Shown: one piece after another, positions 1 through 7,455 of the stretch | Numbering within the stretch: the first letter of the stretch is position 1 | Layout: every line of letters starts with the position of its first letter | Assembly (NCBI RefSeq): GCF_049310905.1 | Contig: NZ_JBMEMN010000011.1 | Span: 1 to 64,000, forward strand | Reading direction: 5' to 3' | Origin: Gudongella sp049310905 | GTDB taxonomy: Bacteria > Bacillota > Clostridia > Tissierellales > Tissierellaceae | Length of the DNA: 64,000 bases | Translations under genes and position numbers: made by a program | The notes under the pieces: model-generated | Seen by the model: the letters and a program-made list of their open reading frames with translations, nothing else | Told to the model about the DNA's origin: nothing | The model's database searches: none

Positions 1-338
1 GCATTATAGCTGATAGATATATCTTCCCGTTCTTCCAAAAGCTCTCGAAAATGTGTGAAATTAGAATCTTTGTAGTTATCAGAACGTCTTAAGTCTAAAA
101 TGTTTTGTTTGAAATCAGCATCAAAAGTATGAGAAGGTTTGTTGTTAGAATTCTTGTGAATGAGGGAAGTCACGCCTTCATTGTTCACTCCTTTAATTAA
201 GCGGAATATTTGACGTTCACTCAGATTTAGAGTTTTAGCAGCATCACAAGGTGTAAGATTGCCTTCGATTACATTTGACAATACTCGATATCTGTTAATC
301 TGTTTGTCATTCAATAAGTATTGCACCTCTTTTTTCAT
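1..338 (-). CDS. Transposase, N-terminal part (partial)
   Basis: Reading the reverse strand from the ATG at 338 gives 112 uninterrupted codons that run off the window start. The product begins MKKEVQYLLNDKQINRY and continues with a helix-turn-helix of the form LTPCDAAKTLNLSERQIFRL (residues about 32-51), followed by a linker and FDADFKQNILDLR. This matches the N-terminal HTH region of ISNCY-type transposases, which precedes a DDE catalytic domain not visible here. A GAGGTG-like stretch is not seen upstream, so the start is chosen on the conserved HTH spacing. The family assignment is from recognition only. Confidence 0.6.
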   Translation of the reverse strand, partial: MKKEVQYLLNDKQINRYRVLSNVIEGNLTPCDAAKTLNLSERQIFRLIKGVNNEGVTSLIHKNSNNKPSHTFDADFKQNILDLRRSDNYKDSNFTHFRELLEEREDISISYN

Positions 339-347
339 AAGATTATT

Positions 348-394
348 GTGACATAATCAAAAGATAATTATAAGGTGACATTATCAAAAGATAA
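348..394. repeat. Paired 20-base direct repeat at IS end
   Basis: GTGACATAATCAAAAGATAA at 348-367 and GTGACATTATCAAAAGATAA at 375-394 differ at one position and are 27 bases apart, that is, between two and three helical turns. They sit between the transposase start and the inferred outer end of the element. Doubled end repeats of this kind are plausible transposase binding sites; this role is an inference. Confidence 0.7.
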
Positions 395-476
395 ACACAG
401 TCGAGAAAAGCTATACATGCTTTCAAACCATGCAGTTAGGGTAACAATATAGAGTAAATCCAAAGGAGGTAAAAAC

Positions 477-986
477 ATGGCAAAAGGAAAAGACAAATAT
501 AGTCACAAATATGATATGAATGAGTTAAAACAAATGACAATCGAGATGATCAACAGAAGAGGTGTCCAGCTGGAGCAGATAGCTGAAATCGTTCTGGACC
601 TTCAAAAAGAATATTATGAGGACCTCACAATTGAGATATGCATGGAAAACATTGATGCTGTACTTAGTAAGAGGGAAATTATTCACGCAATAATGACTGG
701 AATAGCTATTGACGAACTGACTGAACAAAAACTACTGCCTGAGCCACTTCAAAGCATAGTTGCAGCAGATGAAGGATTATATGGAATCGATGAGATACTT
801 CCGCTGTCCATTGTAAATGTTTATGGAACAATCGGTCTTACTAATTTTGGATACCTTGATAAGGAGAAAATCGGTATAATCAAGGAGCTGGATACAAAAA
901 AAGGCGAAGCCTGCCACACATTCCTGGATGATTTAATAGCTGCAATAGCAGCTGCAGCGGCAAGCAGGATTGCACATTCAAGATAG
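477..986 (+). CDS. Phosphatidylglycerophosphatase A family protein
   Basis: This 169-residue soluble protein resembles the Firmicutes YutG/PgpA family, which dephosphorylates phosphatidylglycerol phosphate in phospholipid synthesis. Family-like motifs are AADEGLYGIDE (about 96-106) and the C-terminal LDDLIAAIAA (about 150-159), whose paired aspartates are typical of PgpA. Unlike proteobacterial PgpA it has no strong membrane segments, as is usual for the Gram-positive branch. The start is fixed by AAAGGAGG eight bases upstream. The gene stands alone between the IS end and a shared terminator. The function is by family resemblance. Confidence 0.75.
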   Translation: MAKGKDKYSHKYDMNELKQMTIEMINRRGVQLEQIAEIVLDLQKEYYEDLTIEICMENIDAVLSKREIIHAIMTGIAIDELTEQKLLPEPLQSIVAADEGLYGIDEILPLSIVNVYGTIGLTNFGYLDKEKIGIIKELDTKKGEACHTFLDDLIAAIAAAAASRIAHSR

Positions 987-997
987 AATAAAAAAAG

Positions 998-1022
998 AAG
1001 CGAGGCCTGAGCCTCGCTTTAA
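998..1022. terminator. Bidirectional terminator between pgpA-like gene and alanine symporter
   Basis: The arms AAGCGAGGC and GCCTCGCTT enclose a CTGA loop (998-1019), with A-rich DNA on the left and T-rich DNA on the right. The two flanking genes converge here, so it can serve both. Confidence 0.85.
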
Positions 1023-1025
1023 TTA

Positions 1026-2384
1026 TTATTTCATGTTTCCTTTTTCTTTCTCTTGTGCAAAGAATTCCTTTGTAAGCTTGATAATGGTTCCACTTAGCAT
1101 AAGAACACCTATTAGGTTTGGAATAGCCATAAGACCGTTCATTGTGTCTGCAAGAGCCCAGATAAACTCCAATCCTCCAATTGCTCCAACTACAACAAAT
1201 GGAATCCAGATAATTCTGTAAGGTACAATTGCTTTTTCACCGAACAGGTACTCAGCACACCTCTCGCCGTAGTATGACCAGCCAAGAATTGTTGAGAATG
1301 CGAACAACATGATACCTATTGATACAATGTATCCACCACCGATGATTGCTTCATCAAATGCTTGAGTTGTAAGTGCTGCACCAGTGGAACCTGAGTTCCA
1401 AAGTCCGGATACTAGGATTGCAAGAGCTGTAAGAGTACAGATAACAATTGTATCCATAAATACCTCGAATACTCCCCAAAGTCCCTGTCTTACAGGGTGG
1501 TCAGTAGTTGAAGCGGCATGCGCGATTGGAGCACTACCAAGACCTGCCTCATTTGAGAATACTCCACGAGCAACTCCGAACCTAACTGCCATTGCAAGTG
1601 TTGAACCTGCAAATCCACCAACAGCAGCTGTACCAGTGAATGCATTTCCAAATATAAGGCCAAATGCTTCAGGGACTTGTGATCCGTTCATAATGATTAT
1701 AAAGATTGCTCCAAGGATGTAGATTGAAGCCATACCAGGTACAAGCTTTTCAGTTACAGAACCGATTCTCTTGATACCACCAAGAATTACAAGAGCAGTA
1801 AGTACTGCAAGTACAAGACCTGTTGCCAATGGGGGAACATTGAATGATTCCTGAAGTGAAGCTGCAACAGAGTTTGACTGAACCATATTACCGATACCAA
1901 AGGCTGCAATAGCTCCAAATACTGCAAATACTGTAGCAAGCCATTTCATGTTAAGACCATTTGCTATGTAATACATTGGTCCTCCAACAAAACGTCCATC
2001 TTCAGTTTTCTCTCTGAATTTAATTGAAAGAACAACCTCGCCGAATTTTGTTGTCATACCGAAAATTGCCGATACCCACATCCAGAATACTGCTCCTGGT
2101 CCACCAAGGGCTATTGCAGTAGCAACACCGGCAATATTACCAGTTCCAACAGTTGCTGCAAGTGCAGTAGCTACCGCCTGGAATGGAGTGATTTCACCTT
2201 CACCAGCCTGATCCTTGGAGAAGATTTTCAATAATGTGTTTCTAAGTACATAACCTAGCTTAAGAATAGAAAAGAAATTAGTTCTAATTGTTAAGTAAAC
2301 TCCTGTACCTACCAGTAGTAAAAGCATAGGTGGTCCCCATACAAAACTATTGATGGTACTGTTAAGACTCATAATAAAATCCAT
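1026..2384 (-). CDS. alsT: Sodium:alanine symporter (AGCS family)
   Basis: This 452-residue multi-pass membrane protein belongs to the alanine or glycine:cation symporter family, which takes up small amino acids with Na+. Family signatures seen are ATVGTGNIAGVATAIALGGP (about 77-96) and NEAGLGSAPIAHA (about 278-290), with about ten hydrophobic segments. Its length is normal for the family. The start at 2384 has an ACAGGAGGT ribosome binding site. It is monocistronic: a bidirectional terminator lies at its 3' end and a 435-base intergenic region upstream. Na+ coupling fits the Na+-pumping decarboxylase encoded at 56777-60664. Confidence 0.93.
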   Translation of the reverse strand: MDFIMSLNSTINSFVWGPPMLLLLVGTGVYLTIRTNFFSILKLGYVLRNTLLKIFSKDQAGEGEITPFQAVATALAATVGTGNIAGVATAIALGGPGAVFWMWVSAIFGMTTKFGEVVLSIKFREKTEDGRFVGGPMYYIANGLNMKWLATVFAVFGAIAAFGIGNMVQSNSVAASLQESFNVPPLATGLVLAVLTALVILGGIKRIGSVTEKLVPGMASIYILGAIFIIIMNGSQVPEAFGLIFGNAFTGTAAVGGFAGSTLAMAVRFGVARGVFSNEAGLGSAPIAHAASTTDHPVRQGLWGVFEVFMDTIVICTLTALAILVSGLWNSGSTGAALTTQAFDEAIIGGGYIVSIGIMLFAFSTILGWSYYGERCAEYLFGEKAIVPYRIIWIPFVVVGAIGGLEFIWALADTMNGLMAIPNLIGVLMLSGTIIKLTKEFFAQEKEKGNMK

Positions 2385-2819
2385 AAATACCTCCTGTTAT
2401 GATGTTTTCAAGAAACTTCGAACAAAGCAATTGGTGGATTGCCTTAAGCTGTCAGTTAAAACGTTTTCCCCGAACGCAAAAAAAACAACTCAAGAAACAT
2501 TCTAACAGAAAGAATAATGGAATTCAATATAATTTAGAGAAAATTTAAAATATACAATCAAATGATAAAATAATAACGAAATCAACAGAAAATATGTGTA
2601 TAATAGTTATCTTATTGACAACCATAATATCTTTAAAGGTTGACATATCAATAGTTTAAGAGAGATTATGGTTGCCTTTTATTCTTAAGATCTGATCAAA
2701 TTAAATCAATTACATAGTAAAATCAGATTCGTTTTCACACCATAATCCGACTACATTATATTTACCATCTGTTAAATATGATATAATTAGATATATATAA
2801 TGAAATTAAGAGGTGGAGT
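2385..2819. other. Divergent intergenic region, 435 bases, no gene
   Basis: No credible reading frame is present. It must hold the divergent promoters for the alanine symporter and the RNase H gene. A TATAAT at 2777-2782 lies close in front of the RNase H gene, but no convincing -35 box is visible. Two repeat features stand out: an imperfect hairpin AAGCAAT/ATTGCCTT near 2424-2446 in the symporter leader, and a 10-base inverted repeat CAACCATAAT (2619-2628) with ATTATGGTTG (2665-2674) followed by CCTTTTATTCTT. The latter could be an operator or a weak terminator. Confidence 0.5.
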
Positions 2820-3422
2820 ATGGCAAAATACTATTATGCAGTAAAAAAAGGATTGAAAACAGGGATTTACCATACCTGGGATGAATGTAAAAAACAGGTT
2901 CATGGATTTCCAGGAGCTGTATACAAGAAGTTTGGATCTATTGAAGAAGCTAAAGAATATATATCTGATAAGGATAATGCAGCTGAAATAATAAGCGAAG
3001 CAGAAGACAGTTCTGCTGCTGTAGCATATGTGGATGGAAGCTATGACCTTAGCAACGGGACTTATAGCTATGGTGTGGTAATACTCTCAGACAAAGAGAA
3101 GTATTGTTTAAGTGGAAGAGAAGAGGATCCTGAGCTTGCAGCAATGAGAAATGTGGCAGGTGAACTAAAAGGTGCCATGGAAGCAATGAACTGGGCTTTG
3201 TCAGAAAACAAAAAAACCCTTCACCTTCATTACGATTACACTGGAATCGAAAATTGGGCAAAGGGTAATTGGAAGACCAATAAATGTGGAACTAGGGATT
3301 ATAAGAAATACTATGATAGCATCAAAGACAGACTGGATGTCAGATTCATAAAAGTGAAGGCACATAGTGGTGACAAGCTCAATGATGAAGCGGACCAGCT
3401 GGCTAAAGATGCAATACTCTAG
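2820..3422 (+). CDS. rnhA: Ribonuclease H with N-terminal hybrid-binding (viroplasmin-like) domain
   Basis: This 200-residue enzyme cleaves RNA in RNA:DNA hybrids. Residues 4-47 (YYYAVKKGLKTGIYHTWDEC onward) form the caulimovirus viroplasmin-like hybrid-binding domain found in eukaryotic and clostridial RNase H1. Residues 66-200 are the catalytic domain with the expected DEDD residues: D72 in YVDGSYD, E115 in GELKGA, D139 in HYDYTG and D192 in DEADQLAK. The start follows AGAGGTGGAGT. The last four bases overlap the convergent dCMP deaminase gene. Confidence 0.92.
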   Translation: MAKYYYAVKKGLKTGIYHTWDECKKQVHGFPGAVYKKFGSIEEAKEYISDKDNAAEIISEAEDSSAAVAYVDGSYDLSNGTYSYGVVILSDKEKYCLSGREEDPELAAMRNVAGELKGAMEAMNWALSENKKTLHLHYDYTGIENWAKGNWKTNKCGTRDYKKYYDSIKDRLDVRFIKVKAHSGDKLNDEADQLAKDAIL

Positions 3423-3847
3423 GTAATTTTTTCATAAAGAATGTTATTGGTATCCAATAGTTGGATAGCGTACTCATCTACTCTGTAGTCATTTTTGTAA
3501 TAGATTTTTTTTATCCCAGCCTGTATAAGAGATTTTGTACAATTCAGACATGGGAAATGCGTGACATAAGCAACGCATTTGTTAACAGGAATTCCTTCCT
3601 TAGCACAGTATAAGAGGGCGTTCATTTCTGCGTGTATGGTAGCAATGCAATGACCATCCCTCATCGTGTGACCTACGTCATCGCAATGGGGGTTTCCTGA
3701 AACTGATCCGTTGTACCCAGTTGATACTATCCGGTTGCTGTCATTTACTATAACACAACCAACCCATGCCCTGTCACATGTGGAGCGACTCGCTACAAGT
3801 TCTGTTATTTCCATAAAGTATTTATTCCAACTCATTCTTCTGGACAT
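3419..3847 (-). CDS. comEB: Deoxycytidylate (dCMP) deaminase family, ComEB-like
   Basis: This cytosine deaminase-fold enzyme of 142 residues is expected to convert dCMP to dUMP for thymidylate synthesis. The Zn-binding motifs are present: HAE at 72-74 and PCLNC at 99-103. I start at the ATG at 3847, which has AAGGAGG 6 bases upstream; a longer frame starting with TTG at 3865 would run through that ribosome binding site. It overlaps the convergent RNase H gene by four bases, so there is no room for a separate terminator. Confidence 0.9.
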   Translation of the reverse strand: MSRRMSWNKYFMEITELVASRSTCDRAWVGCVIVNDSNRIVSTGYNGSVSGNPHCDDVGHTMRDGHCIATIHAEMNALLYCAKEGIPVNKCVAYVTHFPCLNCTKSLIQAGIKKIYYKNDYRVDEYAIQLLDTNNILYEKIT

Positions 3848-3984
3848 ATAGTTCCTCCTTGTCAAGTGGATTCAATAGGGTAATTATACCATAAGGTCAG
3901 CCGAAGTAGTATGATATAATCTGGGTATATATGATTGGTAGGATACTGATTGAACATCTAATTCTAAGTCGGAGGTGGATGAGA

Positions 3985-5181
3985 ATGTATGGTCTTGTGC
4001 TGGAAGGCGGAGGAGCAAAGGGCTCCTATCAAGTGGGGGCCTATAAGGCAATAAATGAATGTGGGCTTGAAATATCAGCAGTTGCAGGAACATCCATCGG
4101 AGCTCTTAATGGTGCAATGATCGTTCAGGGTGATTTTGAGGAATGTCTGGAATTATGGGATGACATTAGGTATTCTGACATCATTAGAGACAATGATCAG
4201 GAACTGAACAGACTACTTCACTCTAAGCCAGACATACACACAGTGAAGATGGTTGCAGATAAACTGAGGGGCGTAATATCAAACAAAGGATTTGACATAG
4301 CACCCTTTAGAAATATGATTGCCAGGTATACTCGTGAAGACGAAATAAGAAATTCACCAATAGAATTTGGTATTGCAACATATAATCTTACAGACAGGAT
4401 TCCAATGGAATTATTCAAGGAAGACATTCCCTGCGGAGAGATGAAGGATTATCTATTGGCATCATCATATATGCCATTTTTCAAAATTGAGAAAATCGGC
4501 GGAAAGACTCTGTTGGATGGTTGGTTTCACGATAATCTTCCCTACCATATGCTTTTGAGAAAAGGCTACACCAATCTTATTATTGTGAGAACCCATCAGA
4601 TGAATCCAGGAGAGCTGGAAGACATAAAAGACTTGGATCCAATAATAGTCTACCCAAAGGAAGATCTTGGGAGAGCCTTTGATTTGGACAGTTCAAAAAT
4701 AAAGAGAAACATGAAAATGGGATACTGCGATGCTCTAAAAGAAATTAGAGATTTGAAGGGGAGAAGATACTATGTAAGGCCTGAAGGTGAGAAATTCTAT
4801 TTTCAATATCTTGAAAGTATTGGCAATGATAAAATTGAGGAGCTTTGCAAATTGCTCCACATTGATTCAAAGCCTGGACTTAGCATACTGTTTGGGCACA
4901 TCATTCCCAGGTTGGGATCAATGATGGATATAGAGGAAGGTTACGATTATGAGACATTCATTATATACATTATTGAGTATATTCTCGAAGCAGGAGAAGT
5001 TGAGAGATTTGAGGTCTATAGCTTTGAGGAGTTGACAAGAATGCTCAATCAGAATAATGGTAGGTTTCGTAAAAGAGAGTATAGCAGGTATGATAATATA
5101 ATGAATCGATTTGGAAATCTGGTACCTTTTAACAGAGACGAAATTCTTCTTGAGGCAGCGAGAATAATATTTATGGATTGA
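3985..5181 (+). CDS. Patatin-like phospholipase
   Basis: This 398-residue protein is a patatin-family acyl hydrolase. The oxyanion-hole motif GGGAKG is at 8-13, the nucleophile elbow GTSIG at 35-39 (Ser37), and the dyad aspartate at D178 in LLDGW. The C-terminal 200 residues are not part of the minimal patatin domain; I do not recognise them. ATG 3985 is preferred because GGAGGTG lies 7 bases upstream; ATG 3979 sits too close to it. The lipid substrate is unknown. The downstream Nudix gene follows within 20 bases, suggesting cotranscription. Confidence 0.88.
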   Translation: MYGLVLEGGGAKGSYQVGAYKAINECGLEISAVAGTSIGALNGAMIVQGDFEECLELWDDIRYSDIIRDNDQELNRLLHSKPDIHTVKMVADKLRGVISNKGFDIAPFRNMIARYTREDEIRNSPIEFGIATYNLTDRIPMELFKEDIPCGEMKDYLLASSYMPFFKIEKIGGKTLLDGWFHDNLPYHMLLRKGYTNLIIVRTHQMNPGELEDIKDLDPIIVYPKEDLGRAFDLDSSKIKRNMKMGYCDALKEIRDLKGRRYYVRPEGEKFYFQYLESIGNDKIEELCKLLHIDSKPGLSILFGHIIPRLGSMMDIEEGYDYETFIIYIIEYILEAGEVERFEVYSFEELTRMLNQNNGRFRKREYSRYDNIMNRFGNLVPFNRDEILLEAARIIFMD

Positions 5182-5198
5182 ATTTGGAGGAAGAGGAA

Positions 5199-5816
5199 TT
5201 GATAATAGAAAGATTGACAGATAAATTAAAAAACAGAATACCAAAGCCATTGGATGCAGTAGGTAAATTTTCAGTCTTGATCCCTTTGGTCAACATTGAT
5301 GGAGAATGGCATGTAATCTATGAATTAAGAGCAAGGCACATGAAAACCCAGCCAGGAGAAGTGTCTTTTCCTGGAGGAAAGGTAGAAAAAGGAGAAAGCT
5401 TCAAGACAACGGCAATAAGAGAAACCGTTGAAGAGCTGGGAGTCACTCCTGAAGATATCGAGATTCTTGGAGAGCTCGATTTTCTTGTATCCTATGCAAA
5501 CTTCACAATTCATTGTTTTTTAGGGGTACTTAAGGTGGAAGACCTGGATAAGCTAGAAATCAATCCTGAAGAAGTGGATCACATTTTTACTGTGCCAGTA
5601 GGATTTATTCTGGATACAGAGCCCCTTTCCTATGAGCTTTTATTGAAAACAGAGGATGCGGAGGACTTTCCATATGAGCTTATACCAAGAGGAAGGGAGT
5701 ATAATTTTCGCGAAGGGAAGCATCAGGTGCTTTTTTACCAATACGGGGATCACATTGTTTGGGGTCTGACAGCACGGTTGACAAAGCATCTTGCTGAAAT
5801 AATAAGAGAATGTTAA
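5199..5816 (+). CDS. Nudix hydrolase, CoA pyrophosphatase-like
   Basis: This 205-residue protein carries a complete Nudix box from G60 to V82 (G-x5-E-x7-RETVEELGV). It is preceded by ELRARHMKTQPGEVSFPGG, which resembles the extra motif of the NudL/YeaB coenzyme A diphosphatases. It likely hydrolyses CoA or a related dinucleotide. The TTG at 5199 is chosen because GGAGG lies 8 bases upstream; a TTG at 5178 overlaps the patatin stop and has no spaced ribosome binding site. Pairing with a patatin hints at turnover of acyl-CoA or lipid, but that is inference. Confidence 0.85.
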   Translation: MIIERLTDKLKNRIPKPLDAVGKFSVLIPLVNIDGEWHVIYELRARHMKTQPGEVSFPGGKVEKGESFKTTAIRETVEELGVTPEDIEILGELDFLVSYANFTIHCFLGVLKVEDLDKLEINPEEVDHIFTVPVGFILDTEPLSYELLLKTEDAEDFPYELIPRGREYNFREGKHQVLFYQYGDHIVWGLTARLTKHLAEIIREC

Positions 5817-5830
5817 TGTATCATGTAATA

Positions 5831-5880
5831 AAAAAGACTGAGAAATCTATTCCAGTGGAATACTTTAGTCAGTCTTTTTA
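5831..5880. terminator. Bidirectional terminator, patatin-nudix operon and MATE gene
   Basis: A perfect 11-base inverted repeat AAAAAGACTGA (5831-5841) and TCAGTCTTTTT (5869-5879) has A/T runs on both outer flanks and a further partly paired inner region. It lies between convergent genes. Confidence 0.85.
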
Positions 5881-5888
5881 TCTGGTTT

Positions 5889-7253
5889 TTAATTCAAATT
5901 CTTAATTGAATGAAAAACCAGTATTGCTGTTATCAGCGAAGCTGTAAAGTCAGCCAAAGGACCTGCCATCCAGACTCCTCGTAGGCCCAATAGGGGGGGA
6001 AGTATAAGTAGGGCTGGAATAAGTACCAAAACCTGTCTTGAAAGACTTAGAAGCATAGCCTGTTTAGGCTTGCCAGTTGCTTGAAAATAGGAAGTGCTGA
6101 CAATCTGGAATCCTACAATCGGGAACATAAAAAGAAGAGTCTTTATCCCTGGAACTGCTATTGGAAGCAATCCTGACTGAGCTCCCTCGCTACCTGTAAA
6201 CAGTAGAATTATTGCTTCAGGGAAAAATTGAACGATTAAAAACCCACTTGTAGTAATTGCAGTAGCCATCAACGAGGCATAGAGTAGCGTTTTTTTAACC
6301 CGATCGTATTGTCGGGCACCGAAATTATATCCCATAATGGGTTGAGAACCCTGGTTTATTCCAAAAACCGGCATTAGAACCATCATTGCAACGGAATTGA
6401 TTACGCCCATACTGGATGTGGCAAGGTCGCCACCGTGAATCTGAAGATTAGTATTGTAAAGAGCAGTTACCATACTCGCAGCAATTTGCATGCTGAAAGG
6501 AGCAAAACCATTCCCAAAAATCTTTTTTACATATTCCAGTTTAAGCTTCAAGTATTCCTTTTTAAGATCTAGAATGCTGCTTCCGGTAAAGAAGTACCTT
6601 AGAACCCACATTGCTGAGATAAACTGAGAAATTATTGTTGCAATAGCAGCTCCTTGTACACCCATCTTGAATACAAAAATAAACAGCGGGTCAAGTATCA
6701 TATTGAGAATTGCTCCGATCAGCATCGTCATCATGGCAATTTTAGGGTTACCCTCACCTCTTATAAAGTTGTTCATACCAAAGCCAATCGCCTGGAATGG
6801 TGCTCCGAGAAGTATGACCCTCATGTAGTCCATTGAGTAACCGATATTGGAATCGCTTGCACCAAAAGCCCTTAAAAGAGGTTCAAGAAACAGGTTTCCC
6901 AATATTCCAAGGGATACACCGATAATAATCAAGAGCATAAGAGAATTGCTGGCAATTTTGTCAGCTTCATCCTTGTTATTTTCACCAAGTCTGATTGATA
7001 CCAGTGTATTTCCACCAATTCCTACCAGCATGGAGAAAGCCATAAGGATAAGCATCATAGGCATGCCTAAGTAAACACCACCGATTGCAATGCTGTTGAC
7101 ACCACGTCCGATAAATATGCGGTCAACAATATTGTAAAGGGCATTGACCATCATTCCAACAATAGCAGGAATTGAAAATTTTAGCAGAAGACTACCTACA
7201 GGCTCATTGCCAAGTCTTAGAGCCCGTTGGCTGTTGGTTTTATTTTTATCCAT
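5889..7253 (-). CDS. MATE family efflux transporter
   Basis: This 454-residue protein has about 12 hydrophobic segments in two similar halves, as in MATE (MatE x2) cation/drug antiporters. The N-terminal stretch LGNEPVGSLLLKFSIPAIVG and the internal NGFAPFSMQIAASMV and INQGSQPIMGYNFGAR motifs are typical of the bacterial NorM/DinF-like branch. The length is normal. It is monocistronic and shares a bidirectional terminator with the patatin-Nudix pair. The substrate cannot be inferred. Confidence 0.9.
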   Translation of the reverse strand: MDKNKTNSQRALRLGNEPVGSLLLKFSIPAIVGMMVNALYNIVDRIFIGRGVNSIAIGGVYLGMPMMLILMAFSMLVGIGGNTLVSIRLGENNKDEADKIASNSLMLLIIIGVSLGILGNLFLEPLLRAFGASDSNIGYSMDYMRVILLGAPFQAIGFGMNNFIRGEGNPKIAMMTMLIGAILNMILDPLFIFVFKMGVQGAAIATIISQFISAMWVLRYFFTGSSILDLKKEYLKLKLEYVKKIFGNGFAPFSMQIAASMVTALYNTNLQIHGGDLATSSMGVINSVAMMVLMPVFGINQGSQPIMGYNFGARQYDRVKKTLLYASLMATAITTSGFLIVQFFPEAIILLFTGSEGAQSGLLPIAVPGIKTLLFMFPIVGFQIVSTSYFQATGKPKQAMLLSLSRQVLVLIPALLILPPLLGLRGVWMAGPLADFTASLITAILVFHSIKNLN

Positions 7254-7455
7254 AGTATCACCTTTGTTTTTTTAAATACTGAAAATGGCTGCCAAGCTTT
7301 TGTCCAGTGTTATTATCATTAGATAATTATACTATACTAAGTGTATTATACCAATAAGAATCACTTTCTTTTGACTTTTATTCAAGTACTTGGTAAATTA
7401 AAAGTAATAGTGAGAAAATTGAATATAATCTATGATTTTCCCAGGGAGGATTTCC

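Larger units (their letters stand above)
1..397 (-). mobile_element. Left-edge fragment of an insertion sequence (ISNCY/IS1202-like)
   Basis: Only one end of the element is inside the window. It consists of a 5'-truncated view of a transposase gene on the reverse strand and about 60 bases of upstream DNA carrying two near-identical 20-base repeats. The boundary near 397 is inferred: reading the reverse strand, a TGTTTATC end begins there just outside the outer repeat. The target duplication and the other end lie outside the window, so the family and the exact boundary are uncertain. Confidence 0.5.

Noticed and set aside
1026..2384. Plus-strand open frames inside the alanine symporter and similar antisense frames throughout
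   Set aside because: They lack ribosome binding sites and lie opposite clearly conserved genes.
3848..3865. Longer start (TTG) for the dCMP deaminase
   Set aside because: The extension would translate the AAGGAGG ribosome binding site of the ATG at 3847.
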